A program made the translations under genes and the position numbers. This document shows, in pieces, positions 49,502 to 59,664 of a DNA stretch of 64,000 nucleotides; position 1 is the first letter of the stretch, and each line of letters begins with the position of its first letter. The notes beneath the pieces were generated by a model. It was not told where the DNA came from, made no database searches, and saw only the letters and a program-made list of their open reading frames with translations. Origin of the DNA: QHXN01 sp032162705 (GTDB taxonomy: Bacteria; Acidobacteriota; Blastocatellia; Pyrinomonadales; Pyrinomonadaceae); contig JAVRON010000049.1 in assembly GCA_032162705.1 (NCBI GenBank), positions 22,947 through 86,946 on the forward strand, written 5' to 3'.

Positions 49502-52500
49502 TTACGGGAGCGCCTCGACGTTGACGAAGAACTTGAACGTGCCCGTCCCCTGAAGGCCGAGCAGGAACCGGACGTTGATCGAAGCGCCCGGCGCGAGCGG
49601 TGTCGCCAGCGCGATTGTCCCCGCCGAGAGCGACGAGTTGAAGGCTCCGCCGTTCGGCTGCGTGGGCGGCACTTCGAGCGTCGTCCCCTGCACCGTCACC
49701 GTGCAAGGCGTGACGCCGCCGGGACACGTCGCCGGGTCGTTGACGCCCGAGACCACCACGGCGGTGGATGTGCGTGCGCGCATGTCTGCGAAGCCCGGCG
49801 TAGATGCCGAGGGGAAGGTACTGATGTCGATGATGCGGAAGCGTAGACGTGTCACGGGCGAGCCTGTGTTGTTGACGATACGCTTGCGTATGTCGAGCGT
49901 GCCGAAGGTCGAGTTATTCGCCGGGTCACTCGTAAAGTCGCGCACGCGATTCGGCGGCGAACTGGAACTGACCGTCGCGTCGAGGTTGAAGCCCGGCATC
50001 GTCGAGTTGCGTTGGACGGGGCTGGAAAGATTCTCGGGTCCCGGTGCGCCGAGCCGCTGCTGGCCGCCGGTCGGTGTGCCATTGGTGTCATCGAGGATGA
50101 AGTCCACCGCGTTGTTGTTTGTGTCCCTCGGGAAGCCGAGCGTCGGGCAGCCGCCGAGCTGCGTGACCGAGCCGCCCTTGCCGCACAGGTCGCGATAGAG
50201 GCTGGCTTCAATCAAGGCCGAGGCTCCGCCCGCGAGCGGCGCGTAGCCCGCGCCTTCCCTGTAGAGCGTGTTGGTCACGCTGGACGAGCCGACGGCGTCG
50301 AGCCGTGTCGTGGTCGAGAAGTTCGCCGGGTTCGCCGTGTTGAAGATGGCGAGGCCGTCGTTTTGCGGGATGTCGGTCGCGTAGGTCGCATCGCCCGTCG
50401 CGGTCGTGCTGACTCCGGCGGGATAGCTCGCGAGCGAGTAGCCGACCGAGTTCGTGCAGAGGTAGTGGCCGCGACCGGGGATGACCGTTCCCGTGGGGAT
50501 CGTGCAGCGCACGGTCGGCGTGCCGTCGTTGAGCGCCGCGTTCGAGGCCGAAACCACGGCGTACCCGGCGGAGCCGTCGGTGGTCGTGACGGTGAGCGGC
50601 GAGTTGTTGTTATTGTAGATTTCGATGAACTCGTCGTTCGCGCCGCCGGGCCCGCTCTCGCGGAACTCACTGATGAGCAGGTCGCCCGCGCCGGCTGGGA
50701 CGGCGAGCGCGGCCCAGTACGTGCCCCAGCGCGAGTCGTTGCTGCCCGTGCCGGGCGGGATACGCGTGCCTGCGTACTCCTGAATCGTCCACATGTCGCG
50801 GTCGTTGACGGGGTCAACGTGCGTCGCGCTGTAGTCGCCCCAGCGATTGACCGTGCCGCTGAAGGTCTTCGAGTAGTAGTCCTCGCCCGCCTTGTAGATG
50901 ATGGGGTCGCGCGTCGTGCCCGCCGTGTCAGAGTTGAAGCGGAAAGAGTAGCCCGCGGCGGCGAACTGGTTCGAGGCGAACTGCGAGAAGCCGATCATCA
51001 TGTCGTCGTTCTTGTTGACGGAGAGCGACGAGTAGGCGTAGAGCTTGCCGCCGTTAAGGAGCGTCGCCGTCGGGTCTTGGACGCGACCGCCGTCAACGAA
51101 AGCGCCCGTCGTACCAATCTTCGTCCACTGGACGGCGACGTGAGAGGCGGTGGTGATGCTGCCCCCCGCCGGAAGGATGATGGTCTGCGAGTACCAGATG
51201 TTTCCGTTGCGGAAGACGGGGTTGCTGCGTATCTGCGAGTCGCCCGCGTCCATCCTCCTGATCGTGGCCGGGCACACGTGCGCCGCGGTCGGGAATCCCG
51301 GTACGCACTGCTGCGACAGGGCTTCGGCACCGGACTGCGTCCAGCCGCCGCCGGGTCGCACATTCACCCCACCGATAAAGCCGAGCACAGGGGCGCTGGG
51401 CGTGCCCGTGATGGCACCCAGATCGTATGACGCGCCGCCGCTCGACAAATGCTGCGGCATGTAGAGCGTCGGCTCGTTCGGGTCGAAGGTCTTGACCGGG
51501 TGCAGGCAGAAGCCGATGCTCGCACCGGTAAAGAGCGTGCCCACGGCGGTGCCGGCACGCGCCTGCGGGTAGTCGAGCACCAGCACCTTCCCCTCGACGA
51601 ACGCGGCGGTGCAGGTCGTCGTGCCACTTGTGCCGCTGGTCTGAATCGGGAACATGTTCATCGAGACGGTGATCCAGTTCTTGTTGAAGCCGAGCATCGG
51701 GAAGTCGGCCCACTCGCCGCACGCGCCCGGAGCCGCACTGCCGACGGCGTTGCCGACGACGAAGCGGTAGACGTTATAAGTACCCTGCGGGTCGGAGGTC
51801 TGCGAGACGGCAATCTCGATGGAGGAGTTCGCCGTCACCGAGTTCGAATCCTCGGCGAGAATCCAGCGGTCGTTGTACGGGTCGTAAGTGATGCGCGGGT
51901 CGAAGAAGCCCGAGCCACCCGACCCCGTCCAGAAGGTGTCGGAGGAGACGGTCGAGAGCGCCGCGCCCGTCGCCTTGTTCTGGATGCGGTAGTTCGAGTT
52001 CGTGTTGACGAAGACCTTATCGATGCCGACCGCGCCCTGCGTGTCGGGTGGGATGTCGAACTCGGTCGAGCCGATCTTGGGCCCGTCTTCCTGTCCGAGG
52101 TAGCTCGTCGAGGGCGTGGGTGACGGAACCAGCGGCCCGCCCGCATCGTCGAGCACGGGCGGCGCAGCGGCCGTCGAGTCGTTGCCGCTCTGCGCGGCGG
52201 CGGTTGCCGGGGCAGACGGCTCGGGCGCGGTCATCGGCGCGTGAATCTGGCGCAGCACCGCGGGGCCTGCGGGGCCTCGCTTAACCGCGGCGGCGCGTGC
52301 CTGTTGCGCGACGAGTTGCTTGAAGCTGACTTCGGTCACCGAGACGGGTTGGATGTGTGTGGCGGTCGGCGGCGCAGCCGTCTTTGAGTCGGACTGCGTC
52401 GCGGTCGTTGCCCTGCCCTGAACGGCGGTCGTGCGCAACTGCGCGCCCGCGTGCCGGAGGCCGACCAGTAACGCCGGAATCGCCAGCACCACGAACAGGG

Positions 52501-52591
52501 CCAGAAGGATCAACCTCCCGGCGACTCTGTTTCGTCTGGCGGTTCGCCGCTCAGAGTTATGTGCGGCGGCGAGGAAATTTCTACTTCTCAT
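49502..52591 (-). CDS. Large secreted/surface protein with lamin-tail-like domain
   Basis: 1029 residues from ATG 52591, with AAGGAG 9 bases upstream. A basic N-terminus and one hydrophobic segment (about 25-47) form a long signal peptide or anchor; an A/T/P-rich linker runs to about 160. A large domain without a named family follows (about 170-640, with FFDPRITYDPYNDRWILAED, NRWGDYSATHVDPVNDRDMW). Next is a lamin-tail-like domain (about 645-800: LLISEFRESGPGGANDEFIE), then a C-terminal beta-rich region resembling an anchoring or sorting module. Several cysteine pairs fit an extracytoplasmic location. The text is rich in N, T, S and G. Function is unknown. Confidence 0.85.
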   Translation of the reverse strand: MRSRNFLAAAHNSERRTARRNRVAGRLILLALFVVLAIPALLVGLRHAGAQLRTTAVQGRATTATQSDSKTAAPPTATHIQPVSVTEVSFKQLVAQQARAAAVKRGPAGPAVLRQIHAPMTAPEPSAPATAAAQSGNDSTAAAPPVLDDAGGPLVPSPTPSTSYLGQEDGPKIGSTEFDIPPDTQGAVGIDKVFVNTNSNYRIQNKATGAALSTVSSDTFWTGSGGSGFFDPRITYDPYNDRWILAEDSNSVTANSSIEIAVSQTSDPQGTYNVYRFVVGNAVGSAAPGACGEWADFPMLGFNKNWITVSMNMFPIQTSGTSGTTTCTAAFVEGKVLVLDYPQARAGTAVGTLFTGASIGFCLHPVKTFDPNEPTLYMPQHLSSGGASYDLGAITGTPSAPVLGFIGGVNVRPGGGWTQSGAEALSQQCVPGFPTAAHVCPATIRRMDAGDSQIRSNPVFRNGNIWYSQTIILPAGGSITTASHVAVQWTKIGTTGAFVDGGRVQDPTATLLNGGKLYAYSSLSVNKNDDMMIGFSQFASNQFAAAGYSFRFNSDTAGTTRDPIIYKAGEDYYSKTFSGTVNRWGDYSATHVDPVNDRDMWTIQEYAGTRIPPGTGSNDSRWGTYWAALAVPAGAGDLLISEFRESGPGGANDEFIEIYNNNNSPLTVTTTDGSAGYAVVSASNAALNDGTPTVRCTIPTGTVIPGRGHYLCTNSVGYSLASYPAGVSTTATGDATYATDIPQNDGLAIFNTANPANFSTTTRLDAVGSSSVTNTLYREGAGYAPLAGGASALIEASLYRDLCGKGGSVTQLGGCPTLGFPRDTNNNAVDFILDDTNGTPTGGQQRLGAPGPENLSSPVQRNSTMPGFNLDATVSSSSPPNRVRDFTSDPANNSTFGTLDIRKRIVNNTGSPVTRLRFRIIDISTFPSASTPGFADMRARTSTAVVVSGVNDPATCPGGVTPCTVTVQGTTLEVPPTQPNGGAFNSSLSAGTIALATPLAPGASINVRFLLGLQGTGTFKFFVNVEALP

Positions 52592-52993
52592 GTGGACGTG
52601 CTCCTTCAAATCGGGGTCTGTGATGGGTCGTCCCTTTTATGTTTTGACAAAAGGGTTGGGCGAAACTACCCGCTCGCGTCGGGCCGGCAAGGCTCAACAC
52701 GCAAACGGGCGCACACGCATCGATGGCGGTTTGATTTGTAAACAAACTGAATTAAAGAGAACGAACTGCCTACGGATTCCTTCACTCCCCGGCAGTTCCG
52801 CGTGGGTATCTCTGGAATGAGTCGCGGTCTTTAATCGCAAGACCTTCTGACCATGACTTCAATCCGGGGCGAAGCGTTGAAGATGATAAACGAAGTACAT
52901 GTAACCTGCAACTCTTTACTATCGCGGCCCGTAGACAGGTAAAGTGTAAAGAGATTACGCAGGGAGAGATGTCGTGCCGAAGCGGGGCCATGC
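52592..52993. other. 402-base intergenic region without recognised gene
   Basis: Less GC-rich than its surroundings, with runs such as TTTGATTTGTAAACAAACTG near 52730-52752 (containing the palindrome TTTGTAAACAAA). Candidate promoter sequences for the large secreted protein are expected here, but none is convincing. No heptamer hairpin. Confidence 0.5.
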
Positions 52994-53776
52994 TCACGGC
53001 GTCGATTGCGCGCGCCCCATCATACATTTGCCGGTCACGAGATCGACGGCCCCGAGAAGAATGACGGGGCGGCGTTTCCACTCGTCCCCCTCCGCTTCTA
53101 TCACGTCCAACTGATGGGCGCCGCCACCCGCTTGCCCCTGCGCCCCTGCGCGCACCTCCCGCTCTTCTCGCTCCTCCCGCTCCCGGCGCTCGCGCGCCGC
53201 GCGGCCCCTGCCCGTCGGGGGGGCCATGATGTTCTGCGCCGTGAAGAGCAGCGCGGCCCTTCCGTCAGCGCCGTGCGCGCGGTACTCGATATGCGGGTTC
53301 GTGAACTTGCCGATGCAGCGGCGCATGATCCTCTCAGCCTGACGGCGCGTGATCGTGCGCGTGATGTCCGAGGTCGAAGGGAGCGTGCTGGCGACCGAGT
53401 GTGTGTCCACGCGCTTGCCGCCTTCGGTGTAGAAGCCCAAAGTGTCGCTGACAGTCGCCTCGTACCCGTTGACCGAGAAACGCCAGACGACGCGCCGGTC
53501 ACCGGGGTTGTTGAAGACGCGCTCGACGCGGAAGTGCTGGTCGAAGTATGGCTCCGTGATACCGCTCTTCAAGATGGCCTCACGCGAGCCTTGCACGATG
53601 ACCTTCTCCGCCACCGTCAACTCCTTCGGCGCGGTTGCGGAATGCGCTGCGCCCGACCCGGTGCGCTTGTCCTGCGCCGCCCGTTGAACGCTCTGCGCCG
53701 CCGGGTTCTGCGCACGTGTCGCGACGGGAATGCTCGACATGACTGCGGCGAAGATGAACAGCAAAAGAGTTCTCAT
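52994..53776 (-). CDS. Secreted protein of unknown function with charged R/E repeat
   Basis: 260 residues from ATG 53776 (Shine-Dalgarno GAAGGAAAC). A signal peptide (about 1-22) is followed by a Q/A/R-rich linker and a domain (about 50-170) with RRVVWRFSVNGYEATVSDTL and RIMRRCIGKFTNPHIEYRAH. A highly charged RERREREEREEREVR helix (about 190-205) comes next, then a short tail with LLGAVDLVTGKC. No family is recognised; a PepSY-like or metal-binding periplasmic role is only a guess. It is downstream of, and co-oriented with, the radical SAM gene. Confidence 0.75.
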   Translation of the reverse strand: MRTLLLFIFAAVMSSIPVATRAQNPAAQSVQRAAQDKRTGSGAAHSATAPKELTVAEKVIVQGSREAILKSGITEPYFDQHFRVERVFNNPGDRRVVWRFSVNGYEATVSDTLGFYTEGGKRVDTHSVASTLPSTSDITRTITRRQAERIMRRCIGKFTNPHIEYRAHGADGRAALLFTAQNIMAPPTGRGRAARERREREEREEREVRAGAQGQAGGGAHQLDVIEAEGDEWKRRPVILLGAVDLVTGKCMMGRAQSTP

Positions 53777-53858
53777 GTTTCCTTCGGTCTGTTCGGTCGG
53801 AGATTTAATGCGGGAGGGTTGCGGCGCGTAAACGTTTCGAGGTGCGTGCGTCTTAACT

Positions 53859-54881
53859 TTAACCGGCGCGGAGCGTGCGCACGATGGCATCGCGCAGGCG
53901 CTGGGGCGAAGCCGTCTCGGTTACCGCCTCGCCCTTCTGCGGGTTCCGCCAGTTGTCGAGGATGGCGACCTTGTGCGCGCAAGCGACGGTGCAGAGCGGC
54001 GCGCACCACTTCTCTGTGTTGTACTCGCGCACGACATCGGCCTTCGTGTACTGCTCGACGGGGACGCCGGGCGTGCCGCGCTGCTGCGAGCAGTAATGGA
54101 CTAACCCGTCCTCGCAGATGTAGAGGTAGCGCCCGCCCGCGCGGCAGCGCCAGTTGTTCGGCTTGCCCGCGGCGAGATTGTCCTGGAACCACCCCAAACG
54201 CGCGTAATCAGACTTGCTCTCGCGCTTCAACTCGTCGTAGACCTTTCGCTCGTTCTCGCTCAAAGGTTTCAGAAGCCCGTGCCCATCGTGGATGATGCCG
54301 ACCGTGGTAGAGAAGCCAAGCTCCTGCGCGCGGCGCGCGATTGTCAAAGCGTCTTCGGGGTTCTTGATGCCGCCGCCGATGACCGAGTTGATGTTGACGT
54401 AGAAGTCTGCATGCGCGGCCAGGTTCCGGAGCTTCTTGTCGAGATTCTTGAGACTCTTTCTGGAAACCTCGTCGGGGTTGACGTTGTCGATGGAAATCTG
54501 TAGGTGTTCGAGTCCGGCCTCGTTCAGACGGCGAATGCGCTCGGGCGTCATGTAGTAGCCGTTCGAGATGAGGCCCGCGACCATCCCGCGTCGCCGGATG
54601 TGGCGGATGATTTCGTCGAGACCGGGGTGCATCAGCGGCTCGCCGCCCGAGATCGTGATGACGGACGTGCCGAGGTTCGCCAGCGCGTCCAGACGCCGCT
54701 TCATCACGTCTACGGGGACGGGGTCTGAAGTCTTGTCGTACTCGTTGCAGTAGGAGCAGGCGAGGTTGCAGCGGCGCATCGGAATGACATGCGCCAGAAC
54801 TGGGTGGTCTGTCTGCATGAGCGCGCGAGTGATGAATTTCGCCTCGCGCAGCTTTAATTTTAGGAACGAGCTTCGCTTCAT
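53859..54881 (-). CDS. Radical SAM protein with C-terminal SPASM-like cysteines
   Basis: 340 residues from ATG 54881. The [4Fe-4S] motif is PMRRCNLACSYCNEYDK (CxxxCxxC, about 35-43); ITISGGEPLMHPGLDEI (about 71-87) binds SAM, and HLQISIDNVNP (about 126) continues the TIM barrel. The C-terminal part has five more cysteines (WRCRAG, YICEDGLVHYC, WCAPLCTVAC) in a SPASM-like arrangement that could hold auxiliary clusters. These are features of peptide- or lipid-modifying radical SAM enzymes; the partner is unknown. The neighbouring secreted protein is one candidate substrate, but this is untested. The start lacks a good ribosome binding site. Confidence 0.87.
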   Translation of the reverse strand: MKRSSFLKLKLREAKFITRALMQTDHPVLAHVIPMRRCNLACSYCNEYDKTSDPVPVDVMKRRLDALANLGTSVITISGGEPLMHPGLDEIIRHIRRRGMVAGLISNGYYMTPERIRRLNEAGLEHLQISIDNVNPDEVSRKSLKNLDKKLRNLAAHADFYVNINSVIGGGIKNPEDALTIARRAQELGFSTTVGIIHDGHGLLKPLSENERKVYDELKRESKSDYARLGWFQDNLAAGKPNNWRCRAGGRYLYICEDGLVHYCSQQRGTPGVPVEQYTKADVVREYNTEKWCAPLCTVACAHKVAILDNWRNPQKGEAVTETASPQRLRDAIVRTLRAG

Positions 54882-55027
54882 CGAGACTGTTTCTTGTGCT
54901 CGCGCGGCGTGGGAAAGCTCTGGCCGGGCGGGTGTTTCCTTTAGGAGTTCCGCTAGACAATACGCAAAGCAGGCGGTCAAAGCAAGTCTGCGCCGGGGCG
55001 CGTTGAAGGGGCGGGGCGCGGGGCGTA

Positions 55028-55078
55028 AAAACGGCGAAGGGTTCTTCAGCCACTTTCGGCGTCCAGAACCCTTCGCCT
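55028..55078 (-). terminator. Intrinsic terminator of the long minus-strand operon
   Basis: On the minus strand GGCGAAGGGTTCT pairs perfectly with AGAACCCTTCGCC across a loop of about 19 bases and is followed by GTTTTTACG. It lies 26 bases after the LolA-like stop, so it should end the operon running from about 62355 to 55103 and separate it from the radical SAM gene. Confidence 0.8.
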
Positions 55079-55102
55079 CCGTACTCTCTGGCCTCGCGGG
55101 AC

Positions 55103-55807
55103 TTAGCCCTTGACGATCTTCGTGCCCTCGGGCAGCGGGATGATGAAAGCGTCGGACGGGATGGACGCGTTGCGCTGGATGTTGGTCAGGCGCACGAGCG
55201 TCGAGTCGCCGTTCTTCTCCGTAACGCGCGTCTGGACGGGCATGCCGCTGTCGTCCACCCAGACCTCCGAGAACTGATAACCGGCGTTCCCGCGGGGCGT
55301 GAGCTTCAACATCCACACGTGCGGCCCGCCGTCGTAGAGCGTGCCCTCGCCCGCCAGCTCGACGTTGAACTGATTCTTCGCCTGCGCGCCCGACATGTTG
55401 AGCGCGAAGCCGAGCACGTTACTCACTTTCCCCTTCTGGCCGGCGTTCTTTGTGCTGCCCTGGTAGGCTTGCTTCAGGCGCGGCTGGTAGAGCGTGTACT
55501 GGCCCTTCGAGACGGCGAGCATCTGGTGCGTGGGCTTCGTCCAATCGACGCGGACGTTCGCGTCGCTGCCCTTCCCGGCGACGTACTGCACCTCACCAGC
55601 GGACATGTCGAAGTCGCGCAGTTGCGCGTTGTACTTCTGCATGGTCAGCCCGGCGCGCAGAGAGCTTAGAGCGCGGCGGTTGCGATCCATCTTGTTGAGA
55701 ATCGAACTGACGAGACCCGGGCCCTGCGCCTGCGTGCGCTGCGGGGCGACGGAAAGCGTGGCGACGAGCATCAATGCAGCCAGGACTGGCGCGAAATACT
55801 TCTTCAT
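55103..55807 (-). CDS. LolA-like periplasmic protein
   Basis: 234 residues with an excellent ribosome binding site (GAAGGAGTTATC). A signal peptide (about 1-28, ending RTQAQ) is followed by ILNKMDRNRRALSSLRAGLTM and strand-rich text of the LolA/LppX-type half-barrel (VRVDWTKPTHQMLAVSKGQY, QFSEVWVDDSGMPVQTRVTE, IPSDAFIIPLPEGTKIV). Such proteins carry lipoproteins or lipids across the periplasm. It lies downstream of an ATPase, FtsX permease and outer-membrane-type lipoprotein, which supports a lipoprotein or lipid trafficking module. It lacks the exact LolA signature, so a LolA-like paralogue is safer than LolA itself. Confidence 0.85.
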   Translation of the reverse strand: MKKYFAPVLAALMLVATLSVAPQRTQAQGPGLVSSILNKMDRNRRALSSLRAGLTMQKYNAQLRDFDMSAGEVQYVAGKGSDANVRVDWTKPTHQMLAVSKGQYTLYQPRLKQAYQGSTKNAGQKGKVSNVLGFALNMSGAQAKNQFNVELAGEGTLYDGGPHVWMLKLTPRGNAGYQFSEVWVDDSGMPVQTRVTEKNGDSTLVRLTNIQRNASIPSDAFIIPLPEGTKIVKG

Positions 55808-55875
55808 GATAACTCCTTCAAACAGTTAGGGAGACTCCTGCCCAGCCCCTAAAATGACCGGGTAAGTATAGGGAA

Positions 55876-56226
55876 TTATGGCTCTATGTCAACCTCAAAG
55901 GCGACTGTACGACCGTCCGTGCTTCTCAGTTCCCGCCAGTTCTTCACACGCAAATCGGGCTGTCCCGTGATGTTGCGGGCGCACCTTTCGATGTCGTGCG
56001 CGTCTGGGTAGGCGGTCGCGGCCGTCCCCGACGTTCTGATAAGCAGCTTTTGTGCCGCTCCAAGCACATTTTGATGCGCAGGGGCGCAGGCAAGTTTGCC
56101 CCACTCGAACCAGCCTTTAGGCGTAAGAAATACGAAGGCGAGGATGAGGACGCACAGCACGTCGTACTGCCAAGTCGTGCGCCCGTAAGACCAGAGAATG
56201 ACTCTTTTGAAGACGTTCCAGAGCAT
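55876..56226 (-). CDS. Small membrane-anchored protein of unknown function
   Basis: 116 residues from ATG 56226. The membrane segment at about 20-37 (WQYDVLCVLILAFVFLTPKG) is followed by an extracytoplasmic domain with two cysteines (LACAP and ERCARN) and a polar end (GRTVAFEVDIEP). No family is known to me, although an aromatic YGRTTWQYDVL segment seems familiar from acidobacterial hypothetical proteins. It lies between the LolD-like ATPase and the LolA-like gene, so an accessory role in that module is likely. Its start is abutted by the hairpin at 56233-56299, with no Shine-Dalgarno. Confidence 0.72.
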   Translation of the reverse strand: MLWNVFKRVILWSYGRTTWQYDVLCVLILAFVFLTPKGWFEWGKLACAPAHQNVLGAAQKLLIRTSGTAATAYPDAHDIERCARNITGQPDLRVKNWRELRSTDGRTVAFEVDIEP

Positions 56227-56232
56227 AAAAAT

Positions 56233-56299
56233 GCGACAGGTGACGGGTGAACAGTAACAGGGAGCTTTCACCTGTCACTTGTCACCATTCGCCCGTCAC
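56233..56299. repeat. Intergenic heptamer hairpin, GTGACAG/GTGACGG family
   Basis: The left arm 56233-56262 (GACAGGTGACGGGTGAACAG) and right arm 56269-56299 (CACCTGTCACTTGTCACC and on) are inverted with 7-base units. It fills the gap from 7 bases after the ATPase stop (56306) to 7 bases before the next start (56226). Confidence 0.82.
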
Positions 56300-56305
56300 G
56301 TTGAA

Positions 56306-57010
56306 TTATATCTGTACACGCGGGGCAGGGGCAACGATTTGTCCGTCGCGCATCTGGATGATGCGGCGGCACATGGCAGCGGCCTCCGGGTTGTGTGTAA
56401 TCATGATGATGGTCTGATTGAAGCGATAGTTCATCTCCTGAAACATGTTGAGCACGATGGCCGAGTTCTCTGTGTCCAGGTTGCCGGTAGGCTCGTCAGC
56501 GAGGACGATGGCGGGGCGGTTGACGATGGCGCGTGCGAGCGCGACTCTCTGCTGCTCGCCGCCGGAGAGTTCCAGCGGCTTGTGATGCATCTTGTCTTCG
56601 AGCTGGAGCATGCGCAGCACCTCGCGGCGTCGCTCGGGGTCGCCGCCCTTCACGGCGTCGCTGCCGCCGTGGATACTTTCGGCCAGCTTCAGATTTCCGT
56701 CGGCGGTGAGCGTCGGAAAGAGGTTGAAGCGCTGGAAGACAAACCCGATCTTGCGCCGACGGATGTCTGTGCGCTTGGCGTCCGTGGCGGAGGTCAGGTC
56801 TTCGTCGTCGAGCAGGATGCGCCCGGAGGTCGGCGTCAAAAGCCCTCCCAGAAGATGCAGCATCGTAGACTTGCCGCACCCCGAAGGCCCCATGATGGCG
56901 ACGAACTCGCCCTCCTCCACGTCGAGCGACACGCCACGCAGCGCGGGCACGTCCACGCTCCCCACGCGATAGACCTTCGACAGAGTTTCCGCCTGTAGAA
57001 TCTTTCTCAT
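56306..57010 (-). CDS. ABC transporter ATPase, LolD/MacB family
   Basis: 234 residues. Walker A GPSGCGKSTM near 42, Q-loop VFQRFNLF near 93, signature LSGGEQQRVALARAI near 145, Walker B IVLADEPTGNLDT near 165 and the switch MITHNPEA near 203 are all present. It is translated with the FtsX-type permease immediately upstream (57139-58236) and lies in a cluster with a lipoprotein and a LolA-like protein, suggesting lipoprotein release or envelope lipid export. The start codon at 57010 directly follows the family B hairpin and has no Shine-Dalgarno. Confidence 0.94.
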   Translation of the reverse strand: MRKILQAETLSKVYRVGSVDVPALRGVSLDVEEGEFVAIMGPSGCGKSTMLHLLGGLLTPTSGRILLDDEDLTSATDAKRTDIRRRKIGFVFQRFNLFPTLTADGNLKLAESIHGGSDAVKGGDPERRREVLRMLQLEDKMHHKPLELSGGEQQRVALARAIVNRPAIVLADEPTGNLDTENSAIVLNMFQEMNYRFNQTIIMITHNPEAAAMCRRIIQMRDGQIVAPAPRVQI

Positions 57011-58236
<1,226 letters not shown>

Positions 58237-58240
58237 AACT

Positions 58241-58370
58241 TTAGAGGTCGGAGGCCAGAGGTCAGAGGTTAGTAGTTGTGCTATGACCGATGTCGAAGGT
58301 TAACTGACACGCGTTCTTCACTAGCCCCTATGTTCTTCACTGGCCTCTGACCTCTGACCTCTGACCTCTA
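58241..58370. repeat. Intergenic heptamer hairpin, AGAGGTC family
   Basis: The left arm 58241-58272 (AGAGGTCGGAGGCCAGAGGT) and right arm 58340-58370 (CCTCTGACCTCTGACCTCTG) are 7-mer arrays AGAGGTC in inverted orientation; the loop is about 65 bases. The lipoprotein stop (TAG, 58368-58370) is inside the right arm, and the permease start (58236) is 4 bases from the left arm. Confidence 0.86.
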
Positions 58371-59447
58371 CTTCTTCTTCGCGTCCAAGTCTACCTCCGG
58401 CAGGTTCGATGAGTTCTTCAGGACGAAGGCGTCTTCGGGCAGCGGCTGATCGACCTTGACCGCGCCGGGGTCTTGGAAGGCGAGGCGGATCGAGTAGTGA
58501 TCCTGTGGTCGTGTCAGCTCGATCTGTGCGGGCAGGCGCAGGCGTCCCTCGTCGCCGAACGGTTGCGGGTTGCTGTAGACCACGTCCGTGATTAACTGCC
58601 CGCGCTCGCTATAGGTCTGGATGCGTGCGAGCCGCAGTTGGCCGACGCGGTCGAACCAGAAGCGGCGCGTGATGCGTGCGCGGTTCTGCGCGATCAACTC
58701 CAGCTCGCTCAGGATGTAATAGCCGCGCACGACGCGCACGCCCTTCTTCGCGCCGGGGCGCGTGTCCGGCTCCTCCTCGAAGGTCTCGGACTGTGCGTAG
58801 ACGTGCTTTGTGTCCTCGAACGAGACCGGCGGGACGAGCACCGCATCGGTCAGGTGCTGTGGCCGGAGAGAGGAGATGGCGGTCACGGTCGCGCGCTGCA
58901 TCGCCTCCTCGCGCCGCTTGCCTCCCGAGTTGCAGTCGGGCGACGCGCCGCCGCTGTTCGCCTCAAGGCGCTCATACTGCGCGTTGTTCGAGCCTGTGAC
59001 GAAGCGCTTGTACTTCTCGCTGCCCTGATAGACCGCTGCCCAGAAGCGCTCGCCGGTCGAACTCATCTCAGCAACCTTCGTGCCGATGACCGGCACCTGC
59101 ACGATGAGGTAGACGCGTCCGGGGCGCTGCGCGACGAGCTTCCCATCGGCGGTGCGGTACTTGTCTGCAAGCCCGCACTCGGCGTAGCTCGTATCGAGAA
59201 ACTGTATGTCAACCTTTCCGTTGAGCGCACGCACGGCGGCCATGCGATTGATCTCGTCGAACATCTGCGGCATGTCTGCATCGACGAGCGGCGTCAACGG
59301 CTGCGGCACGACGATTTTGTCCTTCGTCTTAACGAAGACGCCGCCCACCTTCGTAAAGACGCCGCAGCCGCTCAACATCAACGCGGCTGCCAACACGAAC
59401 GCGAGGTGCGCGGGCGGCACACTCTTCGGGGCTTTCAGCTTTGGCAT
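58368..59447 (-). CDS. Lipoprotein, DUF4292-like, LolB-type fold candidate
   Basis: 359 residues from ATG 59447. A lipoprotein signal is clear: hydrophobic LAFVLAAALMLSGCG with the lipobox cysteine at about residue 28. The mature part (about 60-340) has long strands of a half-barrel lipid-binding type (AALNGKVDIQ-like RALNGKVDIQFLDTSY, RFWFDRVGQLRLARIQTYSE). This resembles DUF4292/LolB-type outer-membrane lipoproteins. Together with the permease, ATPase and LolA-like gene downstream it completes the parts list of a Lol-like pathway. It is upstream in the same operon. An earlier TTG would add 15 residues before the signal and is unlikely. Confidence 0.83.
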   Translation of the reverse strand: MPKLKAPKSVPPAHLAFVLAAALMLSGCGVFTKVGGVFVKTKDKIVVPQPLTPLVDADMPQMFDEINRMAAVRALNGKVDIQFLDTSYAECGLADKYRTADGKLVAQRPGRVYLIVQVPVIGTKVAEMSSTGERFWAAVYQGSEKYKRFVTGSNNAQYERLEANSGGASPDCNSGGKRREEAMQRATVTAISSLRPQHLTDAVLVPPVSFEDTKHVYAQSETFEEEPDTRPGAKKGVRVVRGYYILSELELIAQNRARITRRFWFDRVGQLRLARIQTYSERGQLITDVVYSNPQPFGDEGRLRLPAQIELTRPQDHYSIRLAFQDPGAVKVDQPLPEDAFVLKNSSNLPEVDLDAKKK

Positions 59448-59549
59448 CCTTAAAAAGGTAGTCACTGCGCGCAGCCGACATACGCTCTGCAAAATTCTCT
59501 AAATCAGTCAAGGGAAGCTAACAAACGCGCTTCGGCCTTGTCAACGAGA

Positions 59550-59664
59550 GGCAGTAGACAGTAGACAGTAGGCGCTCCGCGTCGTGGTCGTTGCAGTGTT
59601 CGTCCTAACTACTCCAACGCTAATAGTTTTCTACTGACTACTGTCTACTGTCTACTGTCTACTT
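59550..59664. repeat. Intergenic heptamer hairpin, family B
   Basis: The left arm 59550-59572 (GCAGTAGACAGTAGACAGTA) and right arm 59631-59664 (CTACTGACTACTGTCTACTG) are inverted; the loop is about 58 bases. It follows directly the stop of the PGPGW protein (59665-59667) on the minus strand; about 100 unique bases separate it from the lipoprotein start. Confidence 0.87.
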
